DNA of 64,000 bases from Blasia pusilla (Eukaryota; Marchantiophyta; Marchantiopsida; Blasiales). Of the stretch, positions 1 through 13,172 are shown piece after piece (position 1 is the stretch's first letter; each line of letters begins with the position of its first letter). The position numbers and the translations under genes are program-made. The stretch is from the NCBI GenBank assembly GCA_050084515.1, contig CM114272.1, positions 34,038,001 to 34,102,000 of the forward strand, given 5' to 3'. The notes beneath the pieces are model-generated. The model was not told the origin of the DNA. It did no database searches and saw only the letters and a program-made list of their open reading frames with translations.

Positions 1-2170
1 AGGGTCCTTTATCACGGTGATCAACGATATTTATATTTCAAGGACTAAAGATTGGTATGTGGTCCCTTCATGCCGCAAAAATACCAAGGAAAATCCTTAG
101 TGTCTTGAGGAACGTAGCAAAAACCGTAAATCAATAGACCTGGAGAGAGAAATGGTATTTAATTTGGTATAGAGGGACATACCAAATTAACAAGAACCTA
201 AGCCCATGACTCGTGTGACCTTTCCATGGGGAACGCCCCTTAGGACCCGGTCCTATGCGGGCAAGGTCACCAAGACCCGGCATCAAGGTTCCATATCACC
301 AAGATCTAACGGTTGGGAGGCACATACGTTAATGGAACCTTGAACCGGATTTGTGCCGCTAGAAGGTAGGACGCAAGCCTTTGCGACTTTGCCACCACCC
401 ATTTCTTGTTATCAAGAACCCGAGAGTCGGCAAAGACAAAGAGGAAATAACAACTACAAAAACCTTGACACAATTCTTCCAGTTGCATTCCGACAGGTGT
501 AACAACCCTACAATTGTGATTGGGCGGGGAGCAAGTCCCATGGACCCGTTCATTAGGGGTTGATCCCATGGACACGTACGGAGGTCATAGCGACCCATTT
601 TCTGAACTCCAAACGAGCATCCAACGATTTATGGATAAATTTTTTTATCTCAACTAATTCCTTTTGGTCCTACGATGAATAAACTAGAATGCGACTGGAG
701 TGATAAATGCGATGAGAATTAGGATGATATACCTGAAAGCCTTATATTTAATGGAGTGATGGCAGATAATACTGAAATTACTGGAAAGTAAATATGGAGA
801 AGTAAAATTATGTAATGTGCAAGAAGTGTATGAAACATATGTAGGGAACATGGTAGTTGGAACAGTTCATGTTACAAAATGAAGAAAATAGGTATTGATA
901 TTGATTGAACATACCCTGGAATAAGAAATATAGCATATAAAATTTAGAGTACAGTCCCAATACAAAGGTATCTTATAGTCGCGGAATCAATTCATGTATG
1001 GTATTATGAATATGATAATGAGAATGAACAAGATAAGAGGAGAAGCTACTGAAATTGTACAATATCATTCATATTTGTGTCCACGCACATGTGTGAATGT
1101 TTGACATGAAATATGGTTTACTATGTCCATCATTTTCTAATATGAAGTTATTTATGTGATGCTTTTTGGACCCTTGTCATGGTGCGAAGCTATTTTATGG
1201 TATTAGACAGTGCTATGGAATATTTTATTGAGTTGGAATGCTTAGGTTAGAACAATGTAGATCAAAGATCCAAAAGTGAATGATAATTACCAAAAGAGAA
1301 TAAAGATAAGTATAGTTGAGTGTATGTAAAAATAATTGGATCCAATGTAAATATGGTAGTAAAACATGGCAGGTGGTAGATTTGAATATGAACTTCTGCA
1401 AAATGGTAATTGCTGATATGGAAAAGTGAATAGAAATTACTACACAAGAAAGGATTGCATGCAGTAACTCAATAATGGCATGAATTCTAAATTCCGTAGC
1501 TAATGTAAGAAGTAGGAACTTATGTGGAAATGTATCATATAGAGTAAAAAAAGGAAAAAAAATGATGAATGAGTGTGCTAGTTGAGTTAAAAAAGTTGCA
1601 ATACATCAAAATGGATGTAAGTATAGTTCACTTGATGCAGAAATCATGACATATGCAACACAAGTCTAGTTGTAAAAATTGAGGCTGACAGATGCTAATG
1701 TAAAGCAATACATAAACATCTGGAAAAGATTGAATGGATCACATACAAAGTGAAGCAAATATGAAAAGAAATTATCAGATTAGGATGGAATGCATGTGCA
1801 AGTGGATAATATGATGAGAAAAATGGTCCATGGCAACGATAATATAATGATTGGATTTAAAACGAACATGCATAATGCTTAATTTACATAAAGGAAACAA
1901 TTGCACGAATGAGTAATTCAGTTGATTAAAATAGAAGTACATAATGGGGCCATATTTCATAATTAGCAATACATATCTATTACTCATAGTGGCCTGTAGT
2001 GTAAAAGGTACTACACAATTATAGCATAGTAAATATTTCAGCAGAGTTCAGTTTTTCTTATACTGCCCTTCAGCGAAAGTGAAAATTTGCAATGTATATA
2101 ACACGTGTTGGCCAATATCATATTCATATGGCAATAATCATGTTGTTGAAGCCTACTATTCTAATGGTTG
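1..2170. other. AT-rich intergenic DNA, no recognisable gene
   Basis: The first 620 bases are less AT-rich than the rest and contain a small inverted pair (aaggttccat near 284, atggaacctt near 330). They could be the remains of a retroelement end, but I can align them to nothing else in the window. From 620 to 2170 the sequence is AT-rich with only short overlapping open frames of low-complexity composition. No conserved protein motif was seen. Confidence 0.4.
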
Positions 2171-2174
2171 CTAA

Positions 2175-2528
2175 CTAGGCAGATAGTTGGTATGGCCAAA
2201 GCAAAGACTGGATGATATTTGCCTGCAATTGAAGCTTTGGATTAGAGGATATCAAATGCTCAATCTCTTGCAAGAACTCCTTAAGGTGGTTTTGTGCATC
2301 CTTCGTGTTGGCCTTCAAATACTCTCTATATTTAAAATATAGATGAAGCTCTGTATGCACAGGAATGGAGAAGGAGATAGTAATTTTGTGTATAATTAGT
2401 ACTATTCTATGTAGGTAGCATATATTGTAGGATGTAATGAACTTGACATGAAGCATAAGGCAATATCTTACCTTTTGGTGGAAATGGAAGGCTAAAATAT
2501 CCTTAAGTTTGGAACAGACGCACACCAA
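2175..2528 (-). pseudogene. Possible decayed exon pair of an unrecognised gene
   Basis: On the minus strand, a stretch ending near 2350 is preceded by an acceptor-like tag (tgcatacag). It encodes a charged helical segment with residues such as KYREYLKANTKDAQNHLKEF, followed by EIEHLISSNPKLQLQ. Composition and regular hydrophobic spacing look more protein-like than the surrounding AT-rich frames. Another short coding-like piece lies upstream near 2480-2525. I do not recognise the family, and no full gene can be assembled. It may be a fragment of a host gene or chance. Confidence 0.2.
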
Positions 2529-2529
2529 C

Positions 2530-5400
2530 TTATGGTATATCTACACACAGAACAAATTAAGGAAAGGAAAGTGCATAATGAGATGCCAAGAAAAAGGGGA
2601 GAAAGTTCAGGCCAGAGAATAGTCGAGGGTACTATAGAGAGACAAGGTCCTCATGTCACTTAACACAAGGAACAAACAAAAGGCTCCCAATTGTCAAATT
2701 TCCCTTCATAAAAAAAATTTAAATTAGTCTCTATAAGCTCTTACATGCAGTTATCCAAATATCCCGTAAGAAATGTTTACGTCTCTATCTCCATCGATGG
2801 GAAAGGTACTTTGATAAACATCTGATTACCTCCACCTTTCCAAATGAATAATTCATTTTTTGGATAGAGCTTCGGAAGGGTTCGCATATTGATGCTTCAA
2901 ACATGAATGCATATCTCAAAGTAGAAGGGGGTTTGCTGTATAGACGAATGATATGAGTTGTAAGTTTAGTGAACAATGTTTGTTAGCACCCCAAAGTTAT
3001 GCTATGAAGTAAGCAACCATGCATGTGGCAGCTAAACTCAAGTGACCATCCAGAAATAGAGAGATGACAATCTTGGCAAGTGATGAGTAGAAGGATCCTT
3101 GTTCACTTCAGAAGAATTGAAATTCTGTGCGTGACCACCATACCCATCACACCCAAAATCCTCCAAAAAAAAGCTGTCATGTATCACGGATTCACATATT
3201 TGGGGCATGTTCCAATCCACACTTCAAAAGAACATGTTTTGCTCCATATATCATCATGTCACTATAGGAAATCCTCTAAAATTCTTGCACTTTTGGCAAT
3301 TTTGTTATACACACCATTTTGTACTTGTTTATATTCTGAATTGTTTCCAACCCAGTATACAAAGGGTTTTGCAATGTTTTTTTGTGTGAAACAATCCCTG
3401 GCAAGGCCAAATATGTCTTTTCAAGGTCAAAGATGACACCCATGAAGGAAATACGACTGTTTATGGTAGTTCACCATCCACAGTCCAACTCGAGTATCAA
3501 TTAGGGTGCATTACCTTCACACCCATTCACTATTTCAGCCCAGGGACCTAAGACGGAATCCTCTTGAATTTTGTGTCTTCTAGACACACTAAGGCAAATG
3601 ATAGTAATCTCTCAAAGTCAAGTTATTCAACTTGAGCATATGTGGAAAGAAACATACATTTATTATTGCTGAAGGCTTACTTGATGGCAATACTATCATT
3701 GTACAAAATGGGTATCTACCAAACGACAAGGTGAAAAGTTTTATGTCCCATTGCAAAGAATTGTCTCGGAAGGTTAAGCACCCTTACAAGAAAGGGGAAG
3801 CATGGCATCTAGCTTTGCTGAAATTGAGTCAAAAACAGAGGAGGTATGAGGGAAAAAAAGCATAGGAGACGGTCATTGGTTTTGTCATTTTTACGATTCT
3901 AAAGCATGAACTAGCGATCAATAGAAATAGGACTTTGTCCCACGAAAGGAAGGAGATCTTGATCCTCAATATGGGGAAACAGAGCAACTCGGTTAGATTC
4001 TTGATCAAAGGAGAATTGAGTGTTTCGCAGGCTCCGGTTGCATATGAAGATCTTGTGAGTGGCATCGTATCAATCCGTGCGCGGAGAGAAGAGGGGAAAC
4101 AACAAGCAAAGATAAGAACCATCAACCTGGTATGAGGAAATCACTCTCTTGTGAAGCCTGCCAAGAACTAACCGCACCCTTATGCACCGTGACCTTCAAG
4201 TGTACTACTCTGCACGAACTACACCAAAAATAAAACGCTACCACTGCAAACCTCTGATATCTACTGGATATGGCACAACATGAATCGAACGAGTGGACAC
4301 ACGATCAGTCCCGTACTTCAGAGATAACGATGCGTAGGTGGAAAATGTCACAAATAGTGAAAGGAGCAGCAAGGAGCAACAATAAGAAAGGATCGAATCG
4401 AACAAACATTCAGATTAGCTCGAACACTGACTACACACAACACACTACGGCCAAGCACCCAATACTCACAACACAGGATCTATCACCAACAAGATGGAAT
4501 AGACATACAGATGAAAGAAGTCGACTTCACCTAGTCATGAATCTGAGATGGAAAGGGAAATTGAACTGAACGCGAGATTTGGCTCTCCAAAAAATGACCG
4601 TCAGTATCTTACGAGAGTCAGTGTCGTCAAATTCCTCTTACACGCACCGATTAAATTTCAACACGCACAAAAATTAGACAACATGAGTATGTTTGCATTC
4701 ACACAAGAGGAATTTCAAGCATATCTCTTCACGGATGTTCAACTCTATCAACTGTAAGAATATAGCATGCACTCCTGCTAACTCACACGAATTGAGTAGT
4801 CATATCTCACCCGTCCGTTCATATCTAACGGTCAAGAATTAAACACGTCACGTTTGCAAGACACCTGAATATGATCTGCAACGAGATGAGATAAGATAAG
4901 AAGAGATTTAGCCTCCGGATCCGATAGAGACAAAGTGAAAAAAACAAAGAGGATCCGATGCACGGGGAAATAAAAAATGTTTGAATAGTTTTTGCCAGTG
5001 TGCAATCCGTAAAAGGAAGGAATGAAGGGAAGGGATTTATGATGCTCCACACTAATTCAAATTTCTTGCTGCTTGTAACATGTAAAATATTCACAAAAAA
5101 AAAAACTCTCTCCCATTGTAATTTAAACTAGAGCGTTGACACTAATTTCTGAAATTAACAAAATTAATTATCTTTTACCCGTTCAGGACTTTTTTTTTTC
5201 ATTCATGTTTAATTTCTTTCTTGAACCACAAAAGCCCACAGGATTCTCTAACCTCATCTTCCGATGATTAAAAAATAGAGATTAAAATATAAAGGCAAAG
5301 GTACTAATAAAGTCGAATACGTGCACAAAAATTGAATGCACGGAAAATCGTACCCTTAGTCGATGCTTCTCGATCCATCATCCATGGTAGGACACGTAGT
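2530..5400. other. Intergenic DNA with unassigned open frames
   Basis: Short open frames occur, for example 3632-3865 (+) and 4270-4569 (+), but none shows a motif I can assign and none joins into a spliced gene. The composition suggests old retroelement debris. The last few hundred bases, up to about 5400, are the distal upstream flank of MSH7. Confidence 0.35.
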
Positions 5401-5958
5401 CACCTCTTCCGCGGGAACCCCGCCCTTTTAGTTAGCTGCCAAAGGCCCCTGCGGTTTCTCATTTAGGCTGTGCGAGTAAATGCCACTCCCGGGAAACAGA
5501 TGTTCCCGCTGTAGACTTGTGCGAAATTTCATATCACCGACTTGTGCGAAAGTTTGAAAGTTGGCGCCACCTTCCGACTCGATCTGAGCTTCTGAAGGCC
5601 ACTGCGGAGGCCGTCGCGCTGCGGAGAGGTAGGCGATTCGCGGATGGAGGGTGTGGGATGTTGTGACCGCTACTGTGTGGAAACGTAGGGTGTAGGGGGG
5701 GGGGGTGTCGCGGAGGCGGTGCGGTGCTCGGCGGACTTGAAAAGTGAGGACGTTTTCAAGTGTGAATGTTAGTTGGATTGGCAGAGGAAGCAGGTCAGGT
5801 TTCTGAAATACCGAAGGAGTCGGCAATTCGTGTGCGTGGAGACCTTGGAGTTGAAACGAGATGAGATGAATTGAGGATCGGAGGCTGGCGATGCTGTGAA
5901 TCACCAGAAATTTTGCCGTCTCGATCGGCTGACCTGCAGCTGCCGATGCTCGGTAAAC
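5400..5958 (+). promoter_or_regulatory. MSH7 upstream/5' leader region, GC-rich
   Basis: Base composition turns sharply GC-richer at about 5400, as expected for a promoter and 5' untranslated region of the downstream gene. A run of 11 G residues lies at 5695-5705. The long minus-strand open frame here is probably an antisense shadow of this GC-rich leader. No TATA box or start site could be fixed by eye. Confidence 0.4.
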
Positions 5959-8900
5959 ATGTCGCAGCAGAAGTCATTGTTTTCGTTCTATGCCAGAGGT
6001 GGTGCATCGAAGCCGAAAGAGATCGTTCGACCCGGGGATGGCTGCCCTGCACAGACGCAGTCCAATGCAAACGCGAATCAGCAACAGAAGACAAGCCTGG
6101 ATATTGTGGGCTGTGAATTGCGGAAAGATGCTCCCCAACGAGGCCTTTTCTATGAGATACAGCAGAAGTTTGGATGTAAGGATAAATCTGGGCTGTCAAT
6201 TCGGAAACAGCAAATAGAAAGTTGCGGTGATGCCCCTCTTGTTTCAGCCGTCAAGCGAATCCGTGAAAGTGATCCGAGTTCCTGCAGTCTGTCTCCACCT
6301 CCGAATCATGTTCCAGTTCCTTCGACACTTCCTAGTCTGACTTCAGATCCCAACAAGAGACGAAAGCTAATGGAAGCATTAGGAGCGGATGACGGTCTGG
6401 AACAAGCAGGTGCCTGGGCCGCGGCAAGAGCGAAGTTTGAATGGATGACGCCTGAGAAAATTAGGGATGCGAAGGGAAGGAGGCCTGGCGATCCTTTATA
6501 CGATGAAAGAACCGTTCGCATTCCTGATGATGTCTTTAGGAAATTGTCGGCTTCGCAGAAACAGTACTGGTCCACGAAGAGTATGTACATGGACACCGTG
6601 CTCTTCTTCAAAGTGGTATGTTGTCCGTCAGAGCCTATGCACCTTCGAACTATTGCCTTCGAAGGCCCGGATAGGTTTTTGAGCTTGCCGTTGGCAAATG
6701 TGCAGTCTCCTATCTTGCAGGCTTCTTGGTGTGAGCTGTTTCTAATCAGGATTATTGCAGTTGATTATTTTGCTTTTCTAAATCTTGAGTTCGAGGATTT
6801 TGATGGACTCTTCTTGTGTGCAATATTTATCTCACATGTCCAACGTCCGACAGGGAAAATTCTACGAGCTTTACGAGGTTGATGCCGAAATAGGACATAA
6901 GGAGCTTGATTGGAAACTCACAGTCAGTGGTGTAGGGAAATGTAGGCAGGTATGTCGAAGGGTGACCTGCGAATCGTGAGTCCTTAATTTAATTGACCGC
7001 TTAGAAAGCTTCTCCACCGCTTGACGGTTTTCTAAACCTCTGAGTCACTTGTTGTCTATGCTTTGGATGCTTAAGATCATATCATGACCTTATCGCCAAT
7101 ATTTGAACCTTTGTATTCTAATCATGGCCCCGACCAATAGGAAAACTTAGACGTTATAAACGCAAACAAGGGTGCTTGGGTCAAAGATCGGATCGTCAAA
7201 CTTAGAGCTTACTTTATTGGATTGTGACCACAGCTACTAGGTCAATTCATTTCCCTTCGTAGCATTCTAGCATGTTCATAATGGTAGAAAGTAAGTTAAC
7301 ATTGGGAATTATACTCACCTTCTTGGCTCATTTTCTACGCGTTGTCTTCAACAGGTTGGGTGTCCAGAAAGTGGCGTCGATGATGCAGTCCAGAAGTTGG
7401 TGTACCGAGGGTGAGGCCAAGGCTCTACCCTTTTACACGTAGTTATGTGTCGGTGGACCTCCCCCTCAGGATCCATGCCTACCTTTGTATAGTCGTGGTA
7501 GTAAATTGTCTTGATTTCGACTCTATCAGGTACAAGGTGGGACGGATGGAGCAGATAGAGACTGCAGAACAGGCACGTGCAAAGCGAGGGGAAAAAGCGG
7601 TGCGTTACCATGAAATCACTCACGGGTCCTTGAAGTGATAAAACAATGCGGAAGGAACAATTGAGAAATTAGTTTGCAAGATTTTTCTTGATTTCCTTCG
7701 TGACAAAATGCTTGTTGGTTTTGGTCTCTTTGGTGCCTGTTTGACCAACTGCTGACGTTCTGATAGTATTACTGAAGCCTAATTGTTGATGTCATCACTG
7801 CTACAGATGGTGCAACGGGAACTTGTTCAAATTTTAACCCCAGCAACAATGATGGATGGAAATATCAGACCTGAGGCTGTGCATCTCTTGGCCCTTAAAG
7901 AGGTGAGCTATTGTTATGCTGCAGTATTTGCTTAAACTTTTGTCTCTCATCTCTAATGCAGCTTGCTGCAAGCAAAGTAGTCTGCAATGGCTATACAAAA
8001 ACAGATGCAAAGACTAACTGTACTTTCCTGTCCTATGAGTCATATTTGTCATTTAGCTTGGTGCCATGTCCAACATCCATGTCCTGTGTAGGAGGTGCGA
8101 GAAAGTACGACGTGCAAACTTCCTGGAGTGGACAGCCCAATCATAGCAGTAGGATTCGCCTTTGTTGATGCTGCTGCTGGCCGCTTTTATGTTGGTTCCA
8201 TGTGCGATGATACTTCACGCTCTGCGCTGAAGACACTGCTAACACAGGTAAAATTTCCTGTTTTCAAGCAGAGCAAGGCATGTTAAGGAAACGAACTATT
8301 AGATAACCGGAAAATATTTTATCACTTGTCTCAACTTTACTGTTTAGGTGATGGTTTCTTACTCCTGAACCTTGGGTTTCTCTGAACAGCAAGGTTATAC
8401 ACTTGCTGCTATCATCACAGGAAATCTTGTTTAGTATCACCGTTGTACTCTGCAGTTTTGACACACCAATCACTACTTTCACTTCAGAGCCGTTTCCGAT
8501 CAAGTACTCAAGAAAATACTGATCTGAACAGTGCAATTGCAGGTGTCCCCGCAAGAAATTCTATATGAGAACGGATGTAAGATGAAACACTCTTGGAAGC
8601 TATTTTGAGTATCGGTTCCAGTTGGACTTCGTCACTCATTTTAAAGAATAGTTCTGTGCACCTCTCGGTAATAATGCCCTATCAAGTTCTTGCATTGCAC
8701 TTTCAAAAAAAATTTGACGGTGTATGTATGGTGGTCAGGTATAACAAGAGAGACTCTTAAAGCTCTGGGGCGTTCATCTAGCTCAGGTATCTAGTTCTTC
8801 AATATCTTTGCGTCTGTCTCTGTTCTCTATTAAGTTGCACTTCCAGAGGCTTCTTTCCCCGTATTTCACTGGAACTTCTTTTAAGGATCGCGTGGGAAAA

Positions 8901-11900
8901 CTACGAGAGAACAATGGAAGGAAATAATCCAATTGATGGCTTATTGATGAAGCCAGAATAGCAGGGATAGCAAGGTTATCAGATCATGTGATGGTGTTTG
9001 GTGGGAAGGATTCCTTGCACAGAAAAGCACTTCGACCCTTCTTTACTTGATCAGGTGGATTTTTACTTCCATGAGGACGCAGAAGTCCCTGCTCACTTCA
9101 CTCTCTGCTTCTGTTGAAAGAGGTCTAATTTTGTTTATTCCATGCAGGTCTACTACCTGTATTGCTCACTCCTCTTCAACCGAACCTAGAGTTCACAGAC
9201 GCTGGTGATGCAATCAACATGTTTCGAACCCATCGCTATTTCAATGATCTCATTGATGATGGTTGGCATGCCAAGGGCATGAATCCGTGGCCAACAGCTT
9301 TAAAATCGACCACGGATTGTGATCTTGCAACAAGTGCCCTTGGAGCACTGGCATCGCATCTAACGCGCATGAAGGTGATTGTTCAAACATTATGGAAAGA
9401 AACATCATGGAGGAGGATTGGGTTGCTCCTCAATCCTCCTCCCTGGTGCGCCAATTCTCTAATTCGTGAGATTGTTAGGCTGTGCTTGTCTATCAGATTC
9501 AAAGTAAAAAGAACGATTCCATTGAGTTGCCTTTCGAGGATTGACCTCATGCGGTGTAGGAGTTATTCTTGCAACAAACAAAGCTGCAAAGCATCTTTAG
9601 CCCTGCCGCCGATGATATAAAAACATCTACCTGGGTTACACTTCTCTGGCACTGCTACTAAGTTAGAATATTGGAGGTCCTCATAGCTCGTCCCTAGTGT
9701 CACAGTTACAGTTTCGAGGTTGATGCTGTTAATTTTCGTTGGTCATGGCAACTTGAAATTGCTGCGCGCGTCGTTGATTAAAGGTCGTAATGAAAAGGCA
9801 ATGCATGACGTGACTCATCAGTTATCGGCCCTTGATTTGTGTCACCTTGTGGAACGAATCTATTGTGTTTTCCGTCGCACTTACGAACCTTACAGGACTC
9901 AAACACATTGTACCCGTCTTACAGATGCGACTCACCTCTTGATATTTTTAACTTGATGTTGCATTTCTTTTCGGACTTCCGTAATGGCCCTTCATCCCTG
10001 TCAATTTAAATAGAATTAAGATCATTTATATTTATAATGCCATCCGCATGGATCTTTAGATTAAAATGTTGGAGTATTGCAGTGTGATGGTGAATTACTA
10101 CAAAATGGATTTCTGTCTCCGTATGAAGTCTACAAAGGTTCACTGCGATTGGATGGCCAAACAGTGGCCAATCTGGAGCTTCTTGAGAATAGAGCTGATG
10201 GTGGTAAAGCAGGTGATGACCTCTGCCGTCTGAGGCTTTCTCTTTGTGAGATGGCTTTGTTTGCAGCACCTGCATCTCCAGTCCTCGCATTTCATTGTTG
10301 GGAAAAATACATTCATGAAGCGGATGACAAAGATAGGAGCTCCACATTGACATGGTCAAGTGTCTCAATTTAAGTGCATAATGTGATCGTGCAGGCACTC
10401 TGCTCTCCTACCTTGACAGCTGCGTCACCTGCTTTGGCAAGCGCCTGCTGCGTCGCTGGATTTGCCATCCACTTCGGAACATTGGAGATATAGAATACAG
10501 GCTGGATGCTGTCGTTGAATTAAGTTCTTGCCCGGAGATTACTTGCTCTTTAAGAGCGGGTCTAAAAAGGCTACCGGATCTTGAGCGGCTTGTTGCCCGT
10601 TTGCGGGGCCTCGGTGCGTCTCCGTTTGCAGGAATCGCATCTGCGGCGAAGAAAGTACATCAAAGAAGAGTGAGTCCTCTCTCTTGCTTAGATGAACTGA
10701 GTCGTACTCTTGATTCTATCGAGCTTCTTAGTATATCCTGGCTTGAATCTCTTTCACAATTCCACCGTAGATGGTCTTCATCCTAGTGATTGGGCTGGGC
10801 CTGTCGTTACCCTTGATGTGTGTATCTGTTCATCTGTCTATGCCTTGAATCTTATGGGGCTACAACCAGACCACTTTAGTTTAGCTGTGGCGATAACCAG
10901 AATTATATTGTCAGTTAAGTACGAACTTTTGGTTTGCATTGTCCTCGTGGATTCCAGAAGGCTGGGACTGAAACGCTGCCTAATGAAAGAATTGCTGCTT
11001 TTTATCCTTCTAAACTTTGTTCTACTTCATCAGCTGAAATCGTTCTGCTCCACAATCATGGGAGTGCGTGCTGCCAGCGATCTGCTTTTATCCTTAAGGA
11101 ATGGGCCATATCAAAAGAGTGAACAGTTCGAGTCTAAGTTTCTACAATCAGCTGCAGCATTACCATATCCAGAAGCTGTTCGATCCTGTCTTGAAGAATT
11201 GGAAGAGTGGGTGGATCAAAGCTCGAAAGTACCCAGACTAATCAACCAAGCAAAGGTCAGTAGTATTTGGATTACGTTAATGCTACATGGGAGTGTAAAT
11301 TCCCTTGTTGAGTCAGAATCAGAATTTGCAAGATTGCTTGCTTGTGCGTTATTAGTGACACTGGTAACATACGTCTGCGCCTACTAGGCCGTGAGCTAAT
11401 GATTAGATCCTGCAACCGTTAAATTGTGAACTTAAGGTTGCAGAGATCTCCTCAAATCCGAGCATGAGTTGTACTAACAAGTTTATTCGTTTCTTTTCAG
11501 CAAATGCTCGAAAGCGGCGAGGAGGATGAGCTGGATAGAGAGTCTAAGGCCTTGAGCCATCTTGTGAATTTGTTTAATGAACACTCGTCGCACTGGATGA
11601 AGCTTGTTGAAATTCTTGGTCAGCTAGATGTGTTGATCTCGTTTGCGTCAACAATACACGTAGCGAATGGGCCAACTTGTCGCCCACAGTTCGTGGCAAG
11701 CCAAGGACTGAAAAAGGGGGGTTCAGTTCTCGAAATCAAAGGCTTATGGCACCCATATGCTTCAGGGGGCCAAGATGGTGCGTACGTGCCCAACGATGTG
11801 GAACTAGGCAACTATGCTGGTTCGATAACCAAGCCTCGTGCTATGCTACTCACCGGGCCTAATATGGGAGGCAAATCGACTCTTCTTCGTGCAACGTGCT

Positions 11901-13172
11901 TAGCTGTAATCATGGCGCAGGTCAGGTCATTTCTTTTTCTTTTCACTTTCAGAGCTCTAACCGGCCGTGAGCTAGGAGGTCGTTGAATTGCAATTTTGGA
12001 TCCTACCATTTGGAATTTCACACCTCGGAAGGTCAATGAAAAGAAAACGCCCCTGATCGACTTTTGTTTGGCCATGCAGTTAGGGTGTTTTGTACCAGGT
12101 GACGAATGCTCTCTGTCTCCGGTGGACACCATCTTCACGAGGCTGGGAGCCAGTGATCGCATCATGACAGGAGAAAGTAAATTCCACGACTTTTTCCAAT
12201 AGTATCTTCGATCCATGGTTATCATAATGCATGGGGGAGATACGCTTGGTTAGTTCTGGTTTACGGCTTTATTCCTTCTATAACTACCACATTGATGTTT
12301 ACTTATCCTGGGATCCAATGGTTTCGCACCCTCTTGCGCCAATGTAAACTACGAGAGGATCATTCACATAGTTCAGAATTTTACAGCTCAAGTAAAATGT
12401 CCTGTGTAGGTACTTTTATGGTGGAATGTACCGAGGCAGCTTCTGTTTTACGTCATGCAACCAGCGATTCGCTCGTCATCTTAGATGAGTTGGGCCGGGG
12501 GACGTCTACCTTTGACGGCTATGCCATAGCTTACGCGGTAAGTAACGTCTCTCCTGACAGCAGTATCACGTGTTTGTTGAACTCTCCACGTTTTTGCCGT
12601 GATGTTGCCATGCTTCGGGAATTTTGTTACATTCGGTGACATTCTTCTTTTGTGCATCAGGTCTTCTACAAATTGGTGAGTACTCTTGACTGTCGCCTGA
12701 TTTTTGCGACCCACTACCATCCACTTACGGAAGAATTTGCGACAAATCCTCTGGTTAGCCTTCGCCACATGGCTTGCGCAATTGGAAGTCAGAGCCTGCG
12801 TAAAGGTGAACCCAACGCTGACGAGAGTAGTGACAGTTCGCTGGACAAGGACATGATCTTCCTATACCAACTAACAGAGGGCGCCTCTCCCAAGAGTTTC
12901 GGTTTGCACGTGGCCCTCCGTGCAGGTATTCCCAACTGTATAGTGAAGGCTGCCCAACGTGCAGCAGGGATGATGCACGAACGACTTCCATCAAGCTGTG
13001 CTGTTGGACACAGAAAAGATGAACTCAGAGACCAGAAGTATCTTTTGCTAGATGTTTGTCGGCTTCGGACAACCCATCCACTGTGGAGTTGGCTTCAAAA
13101 CATGATTCGTATGGTAAGCTCATGGACCTATGGCAACAGGTTAGGATGAAGGGAGTCACCGTGAACGTATAA
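5959..13172 (+). CDS. MSH7: DNA mismatch repair protein MSH7 (MutS homologue), 16 exons, frameshift near C-terminus
   Basis: Plant-specific MutS homologue that pairs with MSH2 (MutS-gamma) to recognise base mismatches in the nucleus. Proposed exons: 5959-6615, 6854-6949, 7355-7410, 7530-7599, 7807-7902, 8095-8247, 8543-8576, 8739-8786, 9148-9374, 10083-10203, 10395-10669, 11034-11255, 11501-11920, 12080-12176, 12410-12537 and 12661 onward; phases match throughout. The start gives [11 protein letters not shown], a PIP-box-like PCNA-binding tail (Q-x-x-L-x-x-F-Y). Exon 2 carries the mismatch-contacting F-x-E motif (GKFYELYE) and then [17 protein letters not shown], which is diagnostic of MSH7 rather than MSH6. 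The ATPase has Walker [10 protein letters not shown] (exon 13), the [12 protein letters not shown] signature (exon 14) and Walker B DELGRGTS (exon 15). The open frame runs to a stop at 13147-13149 (1062 residues). The conserved C-terminal tail ([12 protein letters not shown]) instead lies in another frame, ending at 13170-13172, which implies a one-base loss near 13035. Identification is firm; individual splice sites are by eye. Confidence 0.93.

Noticed and set aside
5428-5904. 158-codon minus-strand open frame upstream of MSH7
   Set aside because: It lies antisense in the GC-rich leader of MSH7, has biased composition, no motif and no splice partner.
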